Below, piece after piece: positions 49,202 through 59,390 of a stretch of 64,000 nucleotides of DNA. The notes under the pieces were generated by a model. That model had not been told where the DNA came from. It worked only from the letters and a program-made list of their open reading frames with translations, and made no database searches. Position 1 is the first letter of the stretch, and each line of letters opens with the position of its first letter. This stretch comes from Nitrosovibrio tenuis (GTDB lineage Bacteria > Pseudomonadota > Gammaproteobacteria > Burkholderiales > Nitrosomonadaceae). Made by a program: the position numbers and the translations under genes. The stretch spans positions 186,001-250,000 of the forward strand of contig NZ_FOBH01000004.1 of the NCBI RefSeq assembly GCF_900109785.1, in the 5' to 3' direction.

Positions 49202-50380
49202 TTAGTCGGTGATCCGGCCCAGCAGGGTTTCCCTTGTGTGCGCAGCGTTGTCCGCTATTAACTGAGTGGCGGCAGGAACCTGGCCCCATGTGTTCCATAG
49301 CAGGACTCCCCGCACGCGGCTGTCGCGCAAATAGTAAATCACCCCTTTGCGGAAGGGTTCCTGCCAGTCCTCGACAATATCCAGGCCGGGGTCCAGCTCC
49401 CCCACTGCCTCATAGCCGAGATCGAACAGATCAGAATAAAAGAAGGGCTGGTGACGGTAAACGTCCGTTTGCCCGGCCATATTACGGCCTGCCAATTCGC
49501 CCATGGTGTTGGCGTTGTCCTCGTGTTCCACGCGCATGCGTTTTTCCAGTATCGCGCTATAAAAATTGGCGACATCGCCTGCCGCGTATATGTCGGGCTC
49601 GCTCGTCCGCAGGAATTCGTCCACAACAATGCCGTTATCCACCGCGAGCCCAGCCTGTGCAGCCAATTCAGTGTTGGGCAGAATACCCAGTCCGGCCACA
49701 ACCCCATCGACGGATATTTCCGTGCCATTTACTGTCGTTACAACTGTCTTGCCGCCCGTGTTTCGCACGGACTGGACCGTTTGGGAGGCAAGCACGTTAA
49801 CGCCTTTTTCCCGGTAATATGAATTCAGGAATTCTGCAAGAGCAGGTGGATAAACACGAGCGCCAATAGCATTTTCCGGAAAAATCATGGTGACGCGCTT
49901 ATCACTCATCGCAAGCGCCGCAGCAATTTCTGAACCGATGAACCCCCCTCCGATTACTACAAAATCCGAAGCATGATCGCTCAGTTCGCGCAACCTCCGG
50001 TAATCGTCAGCGGTTCTGAAATATATGATGCTGTCGTCCAAATCGGGAAAGCGCCGCACCACCCCACCGGTGGCGAGTAAAAGCTTTTCATAGGTATAAA
50101 CATTTCCGGCATCATCGGTCGCGGTCTTTTTTGACGGGTCAACGGCCACAACTTTCTTTCCCAAATGCATCGCGACGTTAAGCCCATGGGCGCTGCGCCA
50201 AATGGATTCGAACGGTGCGCCTTTCCATAACGATTTGGTGAGCGGCGGCCGATCATAAGGCAGGTGACGCTCCTCGCAAATCATGGCAATGGCGCCGTCC
50301 TGGTCGATTTTGCGTATACCGTGGATAGCAGAATCAGCGGTCATTCCCCCACCAACGATGAGATATTTATGGTGTTTCAT
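49202..50380 (-). CDS. FAD/NAD-dependent reductase, AIF/ferredoxin-reductase-like
   Basis: 392 residues from ATG 50380, which has AAGGGGA at proper spacing (ATG 50386 is too close). Two Rossmann folds: FAD-binding LIVGGGMTADSAI and NAD-binding VVIGGGFIGSEIAAAL; FAD-contacting YAAGDVANF follows. A C-terminal reductase domain ends the protein. It resembles AIF/rubredoxin-reductase-like enzymes that move electrons from NADH. Partner protein unknown. Confidence 0.86.
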   Translation of the reverse strand: MKHHKYLIVGGGMTADSAIHGIRKIDQDGAIAMICEERHLPYDRPPLTKSLWKGAPFESIWRSAHGLNVAMHLGKKVVAVDPSKKTATDDAGNVYTYEKLLLATGGVVRRFPDLDDSIIYFRTADDYRRLRELSDHASDFVVIGGGFIGSEIAAALAMSDKRVTMIFPENAIGARVYPPALAEFLNSYYREKGVNVLASQTVQSVRNTGGKTVVTTVNGTEISVDGVVAGLGILPNTELAAQAGLAVDNGIVVDEFLRTSEPDIYAAGDVANFYSAILEKRMRVEHEDNANTMGELAGRNMAGQTDVYRHQPFFYSDLFDLGYEAVGELDPGLDIVEDWQEPFRKGVIYYLRDSRVRGVLLWNTWGQVPAATQLIADNAAHTRETLLGRITD

Positions 50381-50386
50381 GATCAT

Positions 50387-50727
50387 TCCCCTTTATAGAC
50401 GCGCACAAGCGCACGATGAAAATTGACCAAATTCTTTTCCCGGTGATGAATTTATAGCAAACGTTGTCAAAACATAGCTGGGAACTGGTTTAGACGGACC
50501 CCGTCCAATAGGGTCCGGACACATTGGAATTTCCTTTTTCTCTAAAGCATGGTGACGCCCGTGGTTTTATAAAGTAAAGGGGGTGGACTGGCAGCAAACG
50601 GCGGGTACAACTGAAGAGCAAATGCGAATCCGCAGCTTCACCCTTATTCAACAAAGCGTTCGCCAGTATATAATGGGTTTCTCTACAAATTCAAAGTTAA
50701 GGCTGGGTACGGCCCGAATTTAATATC
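50387..50727. other. Intergenic region with alternative hairpins
   Basis: About 340 bases between divergent genes. GGACCC at 50496-50501 and GGGTCC at 50511-50516 form a hairpin that competes with GACGG/CCGTC (50493-50505). No gene is supported; it should carry both promoters. Confidence 0.4.
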
Positions 50728-51381
50728 ATGGATGAAGCGAAAACTGACTCTGGGGCGGCTGCTATCGATATTTGCGTACAACATGCGCGGGACATGCTGG
50801 CATCCCAGCTCCCGCTCATTAAAGACAAGGGATATGATTTCGCGCCTCAATTCAGGCAGATGACGATCCAGCTCTACCTGTTGGGCGTGATGTGGCGTTA
50901 TGGCGAGAGCCTCAGCCTGTCCAATGCCCGTGATCACGCTTTTGTAGCGCTTCAATCCATGCTCATCAGCGACGGCATGAGTAAAAAACTGGCTCAACAG
51001 CGAATCGTGTTTTTGCGGAACATGTCTCAAGTGGAAGGCGGTGGCGATGCGCTCGCGGTAAGCATGGGCTATGGGGCCATAATGGGAGATAACAGCATGC
51101 CTGCGCTCTTTGATGAGTATCGAAATGAGGCAAGGGTTTCGGGCGCGCTGTGGCGGCTTTTCGAACGCGGTAAAAAGATTATGTTTATCGGCGGCGCAGT
51201 TGCCGCGTTTGTGGCGATCTGGGCTGCCACGATCCTGCTTCCAAAATCTGAGGGAATCGACATCCTGGCGTTTGGCCTCCTCGCCGCTGCCGCGGTTGTC
51301 GTTCCGATATTTCTGGTTGGGTTATTCATATATCGAGTCAAGATCAAAAAATCGGATTCTTCCGCCTCCTCTCCGTCCTGA
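50728..51381 (+). CDS. Uncharacterised membrane-anchored protein
   Basis: 217 residues that I do not recognise. The first about 145 residues are soluble and helical (start MDEAKTDSGAAAID). Two C-terminal membrane segments follow (about 150-170 with IGGAVAAFVAIWAA and 177-204), then a short Ser/Lys tail. A tail-anchored protein with a cytosolic head is implied. It precedes folD by about 130 bp on the same strand. Confidence 0.7.
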   Translation: MDEAKTDSGAAAIDICVQHARDMLASQLPLIKDKGYDFAPQFRQMTIQLYLLGVMWRYGESLSLSNARDHAFVALQSMLISDGMSKKLAQQRIVFLRNMSQVEGGGDALAVSMGYGAIMGDNSMPALFDEYRNEARVSGALWRLFERGKKIMFIGGAVAAFVAIWAATILLPKSEGIDILAFGLLAAAAVVVPIFLVGLFIYRVKIKKSDSSASSPS

Positions 51382-51510
51382 TTGCTGCACTTAAAAGATT
51401 ACTCATGAATTTTGGGTGTGCCTGAGCAAGAGTGACTGCGGATGCCGCTGATAAAGGGAACGCTGCGATTGGAGTATAATTGCCGCCCCAACATTGCCAC
51501 CTTACAAACA

Positions 51511-52365
51511 ATGAGCGCCAAGATTATAAATGGCAATGCGATTGCAAGAGAGGTGCGTGCTGAATGGAAGATTCGCGCCACGAATCTGGCGGAAAGAGGG
51601 ACGAGGCCGGGGTTGGCTGTAGTAATAGTGGGCGATAATCCGGCTTCCAGCATATATGTGCGAAATAAGGCCAAGGCTTGCAATGAGATCGGAATTTATT
51701 CGGAAATACATGAATTCCCCGAAAATTCAGTCCAGGACGAGGTAATCCGACGCATTCAGGAACTGAATGGGAACCCCTTGATCCACGGCATTCTGGTGCA
51801 ATTGCCGCTCCCGCGTCACTTTGACAGCGGAAAAGTCATTGCATCCATTGCGGTGGAAAAAGACGTGGATGGTTTCCATCTTTATAACGTCGGCGCACTG
51901 GTGACCGGTAATACTATTTTTCCGCCGTGCACGCCTTACGGCGTGATGAAAATGCTGGAAAAGTCCGCTATACCGATTGAAGGGCAGCACGCGGTAGTGG
52001 TGGGGCGCAGCAATATTGTGGGGAAACCCATGGCGCTGATGCTCTTGCAAAAGGGCGCTACCGTCACAATCTGTACATCGAAGACGCGCGAACTGGCGGA
52101 CCACACGAGGCGTGCCGATATCCTGGTGGTAGCTGCGGGAAAACCACGAATGATTACCGCGAACATGGTGAAGGCCGGCGCAACGGTGATAGATGTTGGC
52201 ATTAATCGAATGCCCGACGGTAAAATTACCGGTGATGTGGATTTCGAGTCGGTCAAGGAAAAAGCGGGCAATATTACGCCTGTGCCAGGGGGTGTGGGCC
52301 CGATGACCATCACCATGCTGCTGTGCAACACCATCGAAGCGGCGGAGCGAGCAAGTAGACGTTGA
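51511..52365 (+). CDS. folD: Bifunctional methylene-THF dehydrogenase/cyclohydrolase FolD
   Basis: 284 residues from ATG 51511 ([12 protein letters not shown]). Catalytic lysine region [28 protein letters not shown] and the NADP-binding [13 protein letters not shown] are clear. It interconverts methylene-THF and formyl-THF, feeding the same one-carbon pool as metF. The frame extends upstream without conservation. Confidence 0.96.
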   Translation: MSAKIINGNAIAREVRAEWKIRATNLAERGTRPGLAVVIVGDNPASSIYVRNKAKACNEIGIYSEIHEFPENSVQDEVIRRIQELNGNPLIHGILVQLPLPRHFDSGKVIASIAVEKDVDGFHLYNVGALVTGNTIFPPCTPYGVMKMLEKSAIPIEGQHAVVVGRSNIVGKPMALMLLQKGATVTICTSKTRELADHTRRADILVVAAGKPRMITANMVKAGATVIDVGINRMPDGKITGDVDFESVKEKAGNITPVPGGVGPMTITMLLCNTIEAAERASRR

Positions 52366-52753
52366 TGGATTTATAACGTGCCGATTTTTTAGGCCCGGGC
52401 TGTGCGGCTGTCCCCGAGGGCTTGGGCATTGAAGATTGTGCCGGATGAGGCCGGGGATCGCGAAAAAAAAATCTGGCGAACAGTTTGCTTGGACCCCCGA
52501 TGGCTTCTGGGTCTTATCACGAGGTGAGGATTGGGCACTCCCGACACGGCCGCCGAAAAGCACTGGCTGGATATATACTGTGCGCCTCATGCTCACACCG
52601 GTTTAGCGGCGCAGTTGCGAATCCCTGGCTGCGGCCTATTGGCCTAGTGGCAGCCAAGCGCCTACTCATGTACCTTGGGCTGGAGTCCCCTGGCCAAGAG
52701 CATCAGCGCGACATCGACAAAGCCACAATGCGAGACGAACATGGAACCCGAAC
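52366..52753. other. Intergenic region before aceE
   Basis: About 390 bases without a supported gene. A TATACT at 52574-52579 could be a -10 element but has no matching -35. I see no PdhR-type operator. Confidence 0.35.
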
Positions 52754-55417
52754 ATGGAACCCTTACCTGACATAGATCCATCTGAAACACAGGAATGGCT
52801 GGACGCGCTGGAATCCGTGCTTGTACATGAGGGAACGGAAAGGGCGCATTATCTGCTCGAAAGGCTGATCGAAAAAGCCCGCCGTTCGGGAGCGTATCTT
52901 CCTTACAGCGCGACCACCGCTTATATCAATACCATTCCGCCGGGAAAAGAAGATCGCTCGCCCGGTGATCACGCACTGGAGCATCGCATCCGTTCCTATG
53001 TTCGCTGGAACTCCCTGGCCATGGTCTTGCGCGCCAACAAACATTCCAACGTGGGTGGTCATATTGCCAGTTTTGCTTCCGCCGCGACGCTCTATGACGT
53101 CGGTTATAACCACTTCTGGCATGCCGAGTCACAAAACCACGGCGGCGATCTGTTATTCGCACAAGGCCACTCGTCGCCCGGTCTTTACGCCTATGCTTTT
53201 CTTCTGGGAGAACTGACGGAGGAACAACTGAATAATTTCCGCCAGGAAGTCGAGGGAAAAGGACTGTCCTCTTATCCGCATCCCTGGCTCATGCCGGATT
53301 TTTGGCAATTTCCGACCGTATCGATGGGGCTGGGGCCGTTAATGGCGATTTACCAGGCGCGGTTCATGAAATATCTGGATAGCCGCGGGCTCGTCAAAAC
53401 TCAAGGGAGGAAAGCGTGGGCCTTCATGGGTGATGGCGAAATGGACGAACCCGAATCGCTGGGTGCGATTTCGCTGGCTTCGCGCGAGAATTTGGATAAT
53501 TTGATCTTTGTGGTTAATTGTAATCTTCAGCGTCTCGACGGGCCGGTACGCGGTAATGGCAAGATCATTCAGGAGCTCGAGGCCGCCTTTCGGGGCGCCG
53601 GCTGGAACGTTATCAAGGTAATCTGGGGATCATACTGGGATCCGCTGCTCGCAAAGGATACCAAAGGTCTGCTGCAACAGCGCATGATGGAATGTGTGGA
53701 CGGCGAATATCAGACTTTCAAGTCCAGGGATGGGGCATATGTGCGCGAACATTTCTTCGGCAAATATCCCGAATTGCTGGCAATGGTCGCCAACATGTCC
53801 GACGATGATATTTGGCGACTCAATCGCGGCGGGCACGACCCGCATAAAGTCTATGCCGCATACTCGGCCGCGGCAAAGCATACCGGGCAACCGACCGTGA
53901 TCCTCGCCAAGACGATCAAGGGCTACGGCATGGGTGAAGCGGGCGAGGCTCAGAACATTACTCATCAACAGAAAAAAATGGGTACCACGTCGCTGAAAGC
54001 ATTTCGCGATCGCTTCGCACTGCCGATTGCAGACGACAAAATAGACGAAGTGCCGTATCTGAAATTTGCCGATGACTCGCCCGAGTATATTTACATGCAG
54101 CAGCGGCGGCAGGCGCTGGGAGGTTTTCTCCACCATCGCCGGCGCACGGCCGAAGCGCTGCAGATACCGCCGCTGTCCGCATTCGATACGCTTCTCAAGG
54201 CGGGTGGCGAGGGAAGGGAATCTTCCACCACCATGGCCTTCGTCCGCATACTGAATATCCTGGTTAAGGACAAAAGTATTGGTAAGCGGATCGTACCTAT
54301 CGTTGCGGACGAGTCGCGTACTTTTGGCATGGAGGGCATGTTTCGGCAACTGGGCATCTGGTCCTCGACAGGGCAGTTATACACTCCCCAGGATGCCGAC
54401 CAATTAATGTATTACAAGGAGGACAAGAACGGCCAGATTCTGCAAGAAGGTATCAACGAGGCAGGGGCCATGTCTTCATGGATGGCTGCGGCAACCGCTT
54501 ACAGTACCCATGGCGTCCAGATGGTACCGTTCTATATTTTCTATTCCATGTTCGGCTTTCAGCGAGTCGGCGACCTGGCTTGGGCGGCCGGTGATATGCG
54601 TTGTCGCGGATTTTTACTGGGGGGCACCGCTGGACGCACGACTCTGAACGGAGAAGGGCTCCAGCATGAGGACGGCCACAGTCATCTGGCCGCATCGACT
54701 ATCCCCAATTGCATATCCTACGATCCCACGTTTGCGTACGAGCTCGCCGTGATCATTCAGGATGGCCTGCGCCGCATGTATGAAGTGCAGGAAGACGTTT
54801 TTTACTATATCACTGTAATGAATGAGAACTACCCTCATCCGGAAATGCCGGTCAATGCGGAGCGAGGTATATTGAAAGGAATGTATCTGTTTCGCGAAAG
54901 CAGCGCCGGGTCGAGTTCCGGTCTGCGAGCACAATTACTGGGTTCGGGCACCATTCTGCGCGAGGTTATCGCGGCGGCGGAACTGTTGGAAAAGGAATAT
55001 GGTGTTGCCGCAGACGTTTGGAGCGTCACGAGTTTCAATGAGTTGCGGCGTGAAGCACTGGACGTATCACGCTGGAACATGCTTCATCCGACTGAAACAC
55101 CAAGGTTGACTTACGTAGGCGCATGTCTCAAAGACCGGGAAGGGCCGGTGGTGGCGGCCACGGATTATATGAAGGTTTTCGCAGATCAGATACGCGAATT
55201 CGTACCAAGGCGTTATAAGGTTTTAGGCACGGACGGCTTTGGGCGGTCCGACACACGGGAACGGCTGCGCCGATTTTTCGAGGTGGATCGCTATTACATA
55301 GCCATAGCCACGCTCGAGGCTCTGGCCGAGGAAAATAAAATTCCGGCTGAAAGAGTGGCGCAAGCGATAGCCAAGTTCGGCATTGATCCAGAAAAGCCGA
55401 ATCCGGTGACAGTATGA
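52754..55417 (+). CDS. aceE: Pyruvate dehydrogenase E1 component AceE
   Basis: The homodimeric, alpha/beta-fused thiamine-dependent E1, 887 residues. The TPP motif reads GDGEMDEPES through NCNLQRLDGPV, and the N-terminal HIASFASAATLY and C-terminal regions are complete. It decarboxylates pyruvate and acetylates the lipoyl groups of AceF. aceF follows after about 110 bp; the E3 (lpd) gene is not in the window. Confidence 0.97.
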   Translation: MEPLPDIDPSETQEWLDALESVLVHEGTERAHYLLERLIEKARRSGAYLPYSATTAYINTIPPGKEDRSPGDHALEHRIRSYVRWNSLAMVLRANKHSNVGGHIASFASAATLYDVGYNHFWHAESQNHGGDLLFAQGHSSPGLYAYAFLLGELTEEQLNNFRQEVEGKGLSSYPHPWLMPDFWQFPTVSMGLGPLMAIYQARFMKYLDSRGLVKTQGRKAWAFMGDGEMDEPESLGAISLASRENLDNLIFVVNCNLQRLDGPVRGNGKIIQELEAAFRGAGWNVIKVIWGSYWDPLLAKDTKGLLQQRMMECVDGEYQTFKSRDGAYVREHFFGKYPELLAMVANMSDDDIWRLNRGGHDPHKVYAAYSAAAKHTGQPTVILAKTIKGYGMGEAGEAQNITHQQKKMGTTSLKAFRDRFALPIADDKIDEVPYLKFADDSPEYIYMQQRRQALGGFLHHRRRTAEALQIPPLSAFDTLLKAGGEGRESSTTMAFVRILNILVKDKSIGKRIVPIVADESRTFGMEGMFRQLGIWSSTGQLYTPQDADQLMYYKEDKNGQILQEGINEAGAMSSWMAAATAYSTHGVQMVPFYIFYSMFGFQRVGDLAWAAGDMRCRGFLLGGTAGRTTLNGEGLQHEDGHSHLAASTIPNCISYDPTFAYELAVIIQDGLRRMYEVQEDVFYYITVMNENYPHPEMPVNAERGILKGMYLFRESSAGSSSGLRAQLLGSGTILREVIAAAELLEKEYGVAADVWSVTSFNELRREALDVSRWNMLHPTETPRLTYVGACLKDREGPVVAATDYMKVFADQIREFVPRRYKVLGTDGFGRSDTRERLRRFFEVDRYYIAIATLEALAEENKIPAERVAQAIAKFGIDPEKPNPVTV

Positions 55418-55525
55418 GGAGTGAAACTGTAGAAACGAGAATGCGAGCGGACTCTTCCTCGCATAGGTCGGGCGGCAGGCTATGGCTTTGCAATCCCGGG
55501 GTAAACACGAGCGAAGGAAAAAAGT

Positions 55526-56875
55526 GTGGCAGAGAGTAAGCGGGTCACGGTTCCGGATATAGGGGATTTTAAAGACGTTCCCGTGATAGAAGTACTGGTG
55601 AAACCCGGCGAGTCGGTGAAGCCCGAAGATCCATTGATTGTGCTGGAATCAGATAAGGCAACGATCGAAGTGCCTTCCCCTTTCGCGGGTGTAATCGAAG
55701 AGGTCACGGTAAAGGTCGGCGACAAGGTCTCGGAAGGCACCCCCATCCTGACAATACAAGTCCCGGAAGCGGATAGCGCGCCGCCGGCTTCCCGGCCTGC
55801 GCCCGCTTCGGTCTCAGCCCCGCCATCGACTGCTCCTGCTCCCGCTCAAACGCATGATGTAGCCGAATCCCGGGATGGAGGAAGCCAATCGGCGACGCCG
55901 GCTCCCGCCTCGGCTTCACAATCACCTCGCCTGCCTGCACAGGGTGCTCCTATAGATGAAGCCGGCTTCGCGAAGGCGCACGCCAGCCCCTCAGTGAGGA
56001 AATTTGCGCGCGAATTGGGAGTAAATCTCGGCTTGGTGAAAGGCAGCGGGCCCAAGCAGCGCATACTCAAGGAAGACGTAAAAGCCTACGTCAAGGCCGA
56101 ATTATCAAAGCCACGCGGTGCCGGAGCGGAACTTAATCTGCTGCCCTGGCCTCAGGTTGATTTTGCAAAATTCGGCCCGGTGCAAGTTAAGGCGCTGTCC
56201 CGTATCAGGAAAATATCCGGTGCAAATTTGCACCGTAACTGGGTGATGATCCCCCACGTTACGCAATTCGATGAGGCGGACATTACCGAACTGGAAGCGC
56301 TGCGTAAGGAATCTAACGAAGCAACGGAAAAGGATGGCGTGAAAGTTACCATACTTGCTTTTCTGATGCGGGCGTCCATATCGGCATTAAAGAAATTTCC
56401 AGAATTCAATGCTTCGCTGGATGCCCGTGGCGAAGACATGAATCTGGTGATCAAGAACTACTACCACATCGGTTTCGCGGCCGATACGCCAAACGGACTG
56501 GTGGTGCCGGTAATACGCGACGTGGATCAAAAAGGCGTGATCGGCATTGCAAGCGAGATGGCCAATCTTGCATCGCTTGCGCGGGATGGCAAGCTGAAAC
56601 CCACCGATATGCAAGGCGCGAGCTTCACTATTTCCAGCTTGGGCGGCATCGGCGGCACGGCCTTCACTCCTATCATTAATGCGCCCGAAGTTGCCATTCT
56701 GGGTGTTTCGCGTTCCAGCATGAGGCCGGTTTATCGTGACGGGCACTTTACCCCGCGTTTAATGCTGCCGCTATCCTTGTCTTATGACCATCGTGTAATC
56801 GATGGGGCAACGGCCGCGCGCTTTACCACTCATCTTGTCGAAGTTTTGGCCGACATGCGCCGCGTACTGCTGTGA
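55526..56875 (+). CDS. aceF: Dihydrolipoamide acetyltransferase AceF
   Basis: 449 residues from GTG 55526 (GAAGGA site). A single lipoyl domain (lysine in ESDKATIEVP), a Pro/Ala linker (about 80-145), a peripheral-subunit-binding domain (SVRKFARELGV) and the catalytic domain with SYDHRVIDGA are present. E. coli has three lipoyl domains; one is common elsewhere. Core of the pyruvate dehydrogenase complex. Confidence 0.97.
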   Translation: MAESKRVTVPDIGDFKDVPVIEVLVKPGESVKPEDPLIVLESDKATIEVPSPFAGVIEEVTVKVGDKVSEGTPILTIQVPEADSAPPASRPAPASVSAPPSTAPAPAQTHDVAESRDGGSQSATPAPASASQSPRLPAQGAPIDEAGFAKAHASPSVRKFARELGVNLGLVKGSGPKQRILKEDVKAYVKAELSKPRGAGAELNLLPWPQVDFAKFGPVQVKALSRIRKISGANLHRNWVMIPHVTQFDEADITELEALRKESNEATEKDGVKVTILAFLMRASISALKKFPEFNASLDARGEDMNLVIKNYYHIGFAADTPNGLVVPVIRDVDQKGVIGIASEMANLASLARDGKLKPTDMQGASFTISSLGGIGGTAFTPIINAPEVAILGVSRSSMRPVYRDGHFTPRLMLPLSLSYDHRVIDGATAARFTTHLVEVLADMRRVLL

Positions 56876-56916
56876 CAGTGGTTTGCTCCTCGGCCCGAGC
56901 GATGCTTAACTGAAAG

Positions 56917-57591
56917 ATGGGTAAAACCGGCTCCAGGCTCACTGGTATTTTCGGCGGCACCTTCGACCCTATTCATTATGGGCACCTGCGCGTAGCGGAG
57001 GAAATTGCCGAAATGATCAGGTTGGACGAAATGCGTTTTGTTCCCGCCGCGACTCCACGTTTACGCTGTGCCCCTGTTGCCATGATTCAACACCGCGTAG
57101 CCATGGCTCGTCTGGCCATTCAAGGTAATTCACGGTTCGTCCTGGACGAGCGCGAGGTTCACCGCCATGGCGTAAGCTATAGCATCGATTCCCTGTGGGA
57201 GCTTAAGCAGGAACTGGGGGAAAGCATCATCCTGTGCTTTGTCATCGGTGCGGATGCCTTTATGAAACTTCCCGAATGGCATAGCTGGCGTGAACTGTTC
57301 GGATTATGCCATTTCGTCATTGCTGCCCGCCCGGGTCATGCGCTCATGACCAATCCTGACGCACTGCCATGGGAACTGAAAGAAGAATGCGCGGAGCGCT
57401 GGGCACCGTCGACGGACGAACTCGGTCAAGCGCCCGGTGGATTGATCTTTATCGCGCCGACCACTTTGCTGGATATTTCCGCGACAAACATCCGTGCACG
57501 TATCGCTGCCGGAAAAAGCATCCGCTATTTGCTCCCCGACGCGACGCTGGATTATATTGCAGCAAATCATCTGTATTCGGAAGCGGGATGA
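56917..57591 (+). CDS. nadD: Nicotinate-nucleotide adenylyltransferase NadD
   Basis: A 224-residue adenylyltransferase of NAD synthesis. GGTFDPIHYGHLR with the HxGH ATP motif and ISATNIRARI (ISSTxIR-type motif) are visible. Its stop overlaps the start of rsfS by four bases (ATGA). Confidence 0.95.
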   Translation: MGKTGSRLTGIFGGTFDPIHYGHLRVAEEIAEMIRLDEMRFVPAATPRLRCAPVAMIQHRVAMARLAIQGNSRFVLDEREVHRHGVSYSIDSLWELKQELGESIILCFVIGADAFMKLPEWHSWRELFGLCHFVIAARPGHALMTNPDALPWELKEECAERWAPSTDELGQAPGGLIFIAPTTLLDISATNIRARIAAGKSIRYLLPDATLDYIAANHLYSEAG

Positions 57592-58076
57592 CACTTCTTA
57601 AACTGGTAAAAACAGCGGTTGCCGCGCTGGAGGAAATTAAGGCGCGCGACATCGAAGTACTGGATGTGACAAAAATAACGACGCTGTTCGACCGTATGAT
57701 TATCGCCAGTGGGGACTCTACCCGGCAGACGAAAGCGATCGCGAATAACGTGGCGGAGAAGGTTAAAGCCGGCGGTGGTACAGTCTATGGTGTGGAAGGC
57801 GAGCAAGCCGGCGAATGGATTCTTGTTGACCTGGGTGATGTGCTGGTTCATGTCATGCAGTCTGCTGTACGCGCGCATTACAACCTGGAGGAATTATGGG
57901 CCGAGGCAAGAAAGATCAATAAGGCTGCGGTTGCGGCTCGAAGCAAGGCCGGTGTCACCCCTTCCACTGCCAGGCGACGCAAAGCCCCAGCTGAGCCCGC
58001 GCAAAAATCTACAGCTGCGCCTGCGCCGGACGCCGAAAAGAATAAGATACCCAAACCTCGCTTAAGGAAGGCGTGA
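57588..58076 (+). CDS. rsfS: Ribosome silencing factor RsfS
   Basis: 162 residues from ATG 57588. The RsfS core (about 1-110) includes IEVLDVTKITTLFDRMII and GEWILVDLGDVLVH (short parts: TTLFDRMII, LGDVLVH); it binds uL14 and blocks subunit joining in starvation. The C-terminus carries about 45 extra residues, basic and Ala/Pro-rich (RRRKAPAEPAQ), beyond the usual end. Coupled to nadD. Confidence 0.95.
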   Translation: MTLLKLVKTAVAALEEIKARDIEVLDVTKITTLFDRMIIASGDSTRQTKAIANNVAEKVKAGGGTVYGVEGEQAGEWILVDLGDVLVHVMQSAVRAHYNLEELWAEARKINKAAVAARSKAGVTPSTARRRKAPAEPAQKSTAAPAPDAEKNKIPKPRLRKA

Positions 58077-58198
58077 GGCACCCCTGAAGAGTCTTCCGAG
58101 GCGACAGCCGCTTTTACGATAGGGATGCAGGCGCGCCCACGGGGCCATGAGCGCCGTCGCGGCACTCGTTCAGACAGATTTGTTCAGAGGTTTTCGGG

Positions 58199-58669
58199 AT
58201 GAAATTTCTTGTTTGCGCGGTCGGCCATAAGATGCCGGGGTGGGTCGCGGCCGGATTTGACGAGTACGCCCGGCGCATGCCGCGTGAAGCTCACATTGAA
58301 TTGCTGGAGATCAGACCGGAAAGGCGGGGCGAGGGTAAAAATATCGCGCAGTTACGGGCCGCGGAGGCCATTCGTATCAAAGGGGTGCTTCCGCCGCGAT
58401 GCCGTACGGTAGCCATGGATGAGCATGGCAAGCAATGGACTACCGGCAAGCTCGCCGATTCCATTGCCGAATGGATGAAAAAAGGCGGTGACACGGCGTT
58501 TATCATCGGCGGAGCGGACGGGCTGGATGCTCATATCAGAAATTCTGCGGATGAAGTTGTGGCATTGTCCGCGCTCACGCTGCCTCATGGACTGGTGCGC
58601 GTGCTGTTGGCAGAGCAACTGTACCGTGCGCTAACACTAATCAAGGGCCATCCCTATCATCGGGTATAA
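58199..58669 (+). CDS. rlmH: 23S rRNA pseudouridine-1915 N3-methyltransferase RlmH
   Basis: A 156-residue SPOUT methyltransferase. The SAM-binding knot is visible in FIIGGADGLD and LPHGLVRVLLAEQLYRA; the protein ends YHRV as usual. The order nadD-rsfS-rlmH is conserved in proteobacteria. Confidence 0.96.
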   Translation: MKFLVCAVGHKMPGWVAAGFDEYARRMPREAHIELLEIRPERRGEGKNIAQLRAAEAIRIKGVLPPRCRTVAMDEHGKQWTTGKLADSIAEWMKKGGDTAFIIGGADGLDAHIRNSADEVVALSALTLPHGLVRVLLAEQLYRALTLIKGHPYHRV

Positions 58670-58743
58670 ATTAACGGCTGGGCTGGCTAGAGAGTTGGGG
58701 GTTGGCAACAAGCCGTGGCTATCCATTCAGGAATTTCTGTACC

Positions 58744-59367
58744 GTGACGCTTACGGATGGTCGTATTTACCTTGCTTCCCGTAGTCCTCGGCGGTTCGAA
58801 TTGCTGAGGCAGATTGGAGTCAATTTCGAGCCGTTGCTGCTACGTGAGGCTTTGCCTCGGCAAGCCGATGTAGATGAGATTCGGCTGGCCGATGAAAATC
58901 CCATCGATTATGTTTCCCGTATTGCGCGAGCAAAAGCCGAGATGGGGCGCTTACGGGCTTTACAGAGAAGGTTGGCTGATCTCCCGGTATTGGCGGCCGA
59001 TACAGCGGTCGTGCTGAGGGATCGCATTTTTGGCAAGCCGAAAAGCTTCGCCGACGCGGAGAAAATGCTCGGTACACTTTCCGGTCAGACTCATCAGGTC
59101 TTGACGGCAGTTGCGGTGACCACACAAAATGGAACTCACGTGCGCGTATCCGCGTCCACGGTGCGATTCCGTGATATCGGGGAACGCGAAATCCGCAGCT
59201 ATCTTGCCGGTACTGAAGCCTATGATAAAGCTGGCGGTTATGCAATCCAGGGCATTGCAGCCGTTTTCATACCTGAGATTGCAGGTAGCTATAGCGGGGT
59301 AATGGGACTGCCACTATTCGAGACAGCACAGTTGCTGGAAGAGTCTGGTATACCCATATTTTCTTAA
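58744..59367 (+). CDS. maf: Maf-type nucleoside-triphosphate pyrophosphatase
   Basis: 207 residues from GTG 58744 (CAGGAA site), the usual length; an upstream in-frame start (58702) adds 14 residues. ASRSPRR and the LAADTAVVL, FGKPKS and KAGGYAIQG blocks are the Maf/YhdE signature. It hydrolyses dTTP/UTP or modified nucleotides. Confidence 0.93.
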   Translation: MTLTDGRIYLASRSPRRFELLRQIGVNFEPLLLREALPRQADVDEIRLADENPIDYVSRIARAKAEMGRLRALQRRLADLPVLAADTAVVLRDRIFGKPKSFADAEKMLGTLSGQTHQVLTAVAVTTQNGTHVRVSASTVRFRDIGEREIRSYLAGTEAYDKAGGYAIQGIAAVFIPEIAGSYSGVMGLPLFETAQLLEESGIPIFS

Positions 59368-59390
59368 CTTGGCAGTAAACCAGCTTTTGC

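Noticed and set aside
50490-50520. Insertion-sequence end with GGACCC/GGGTCC arms
   Set aside because: No partner end, target duplication or transposase fragment nearby.
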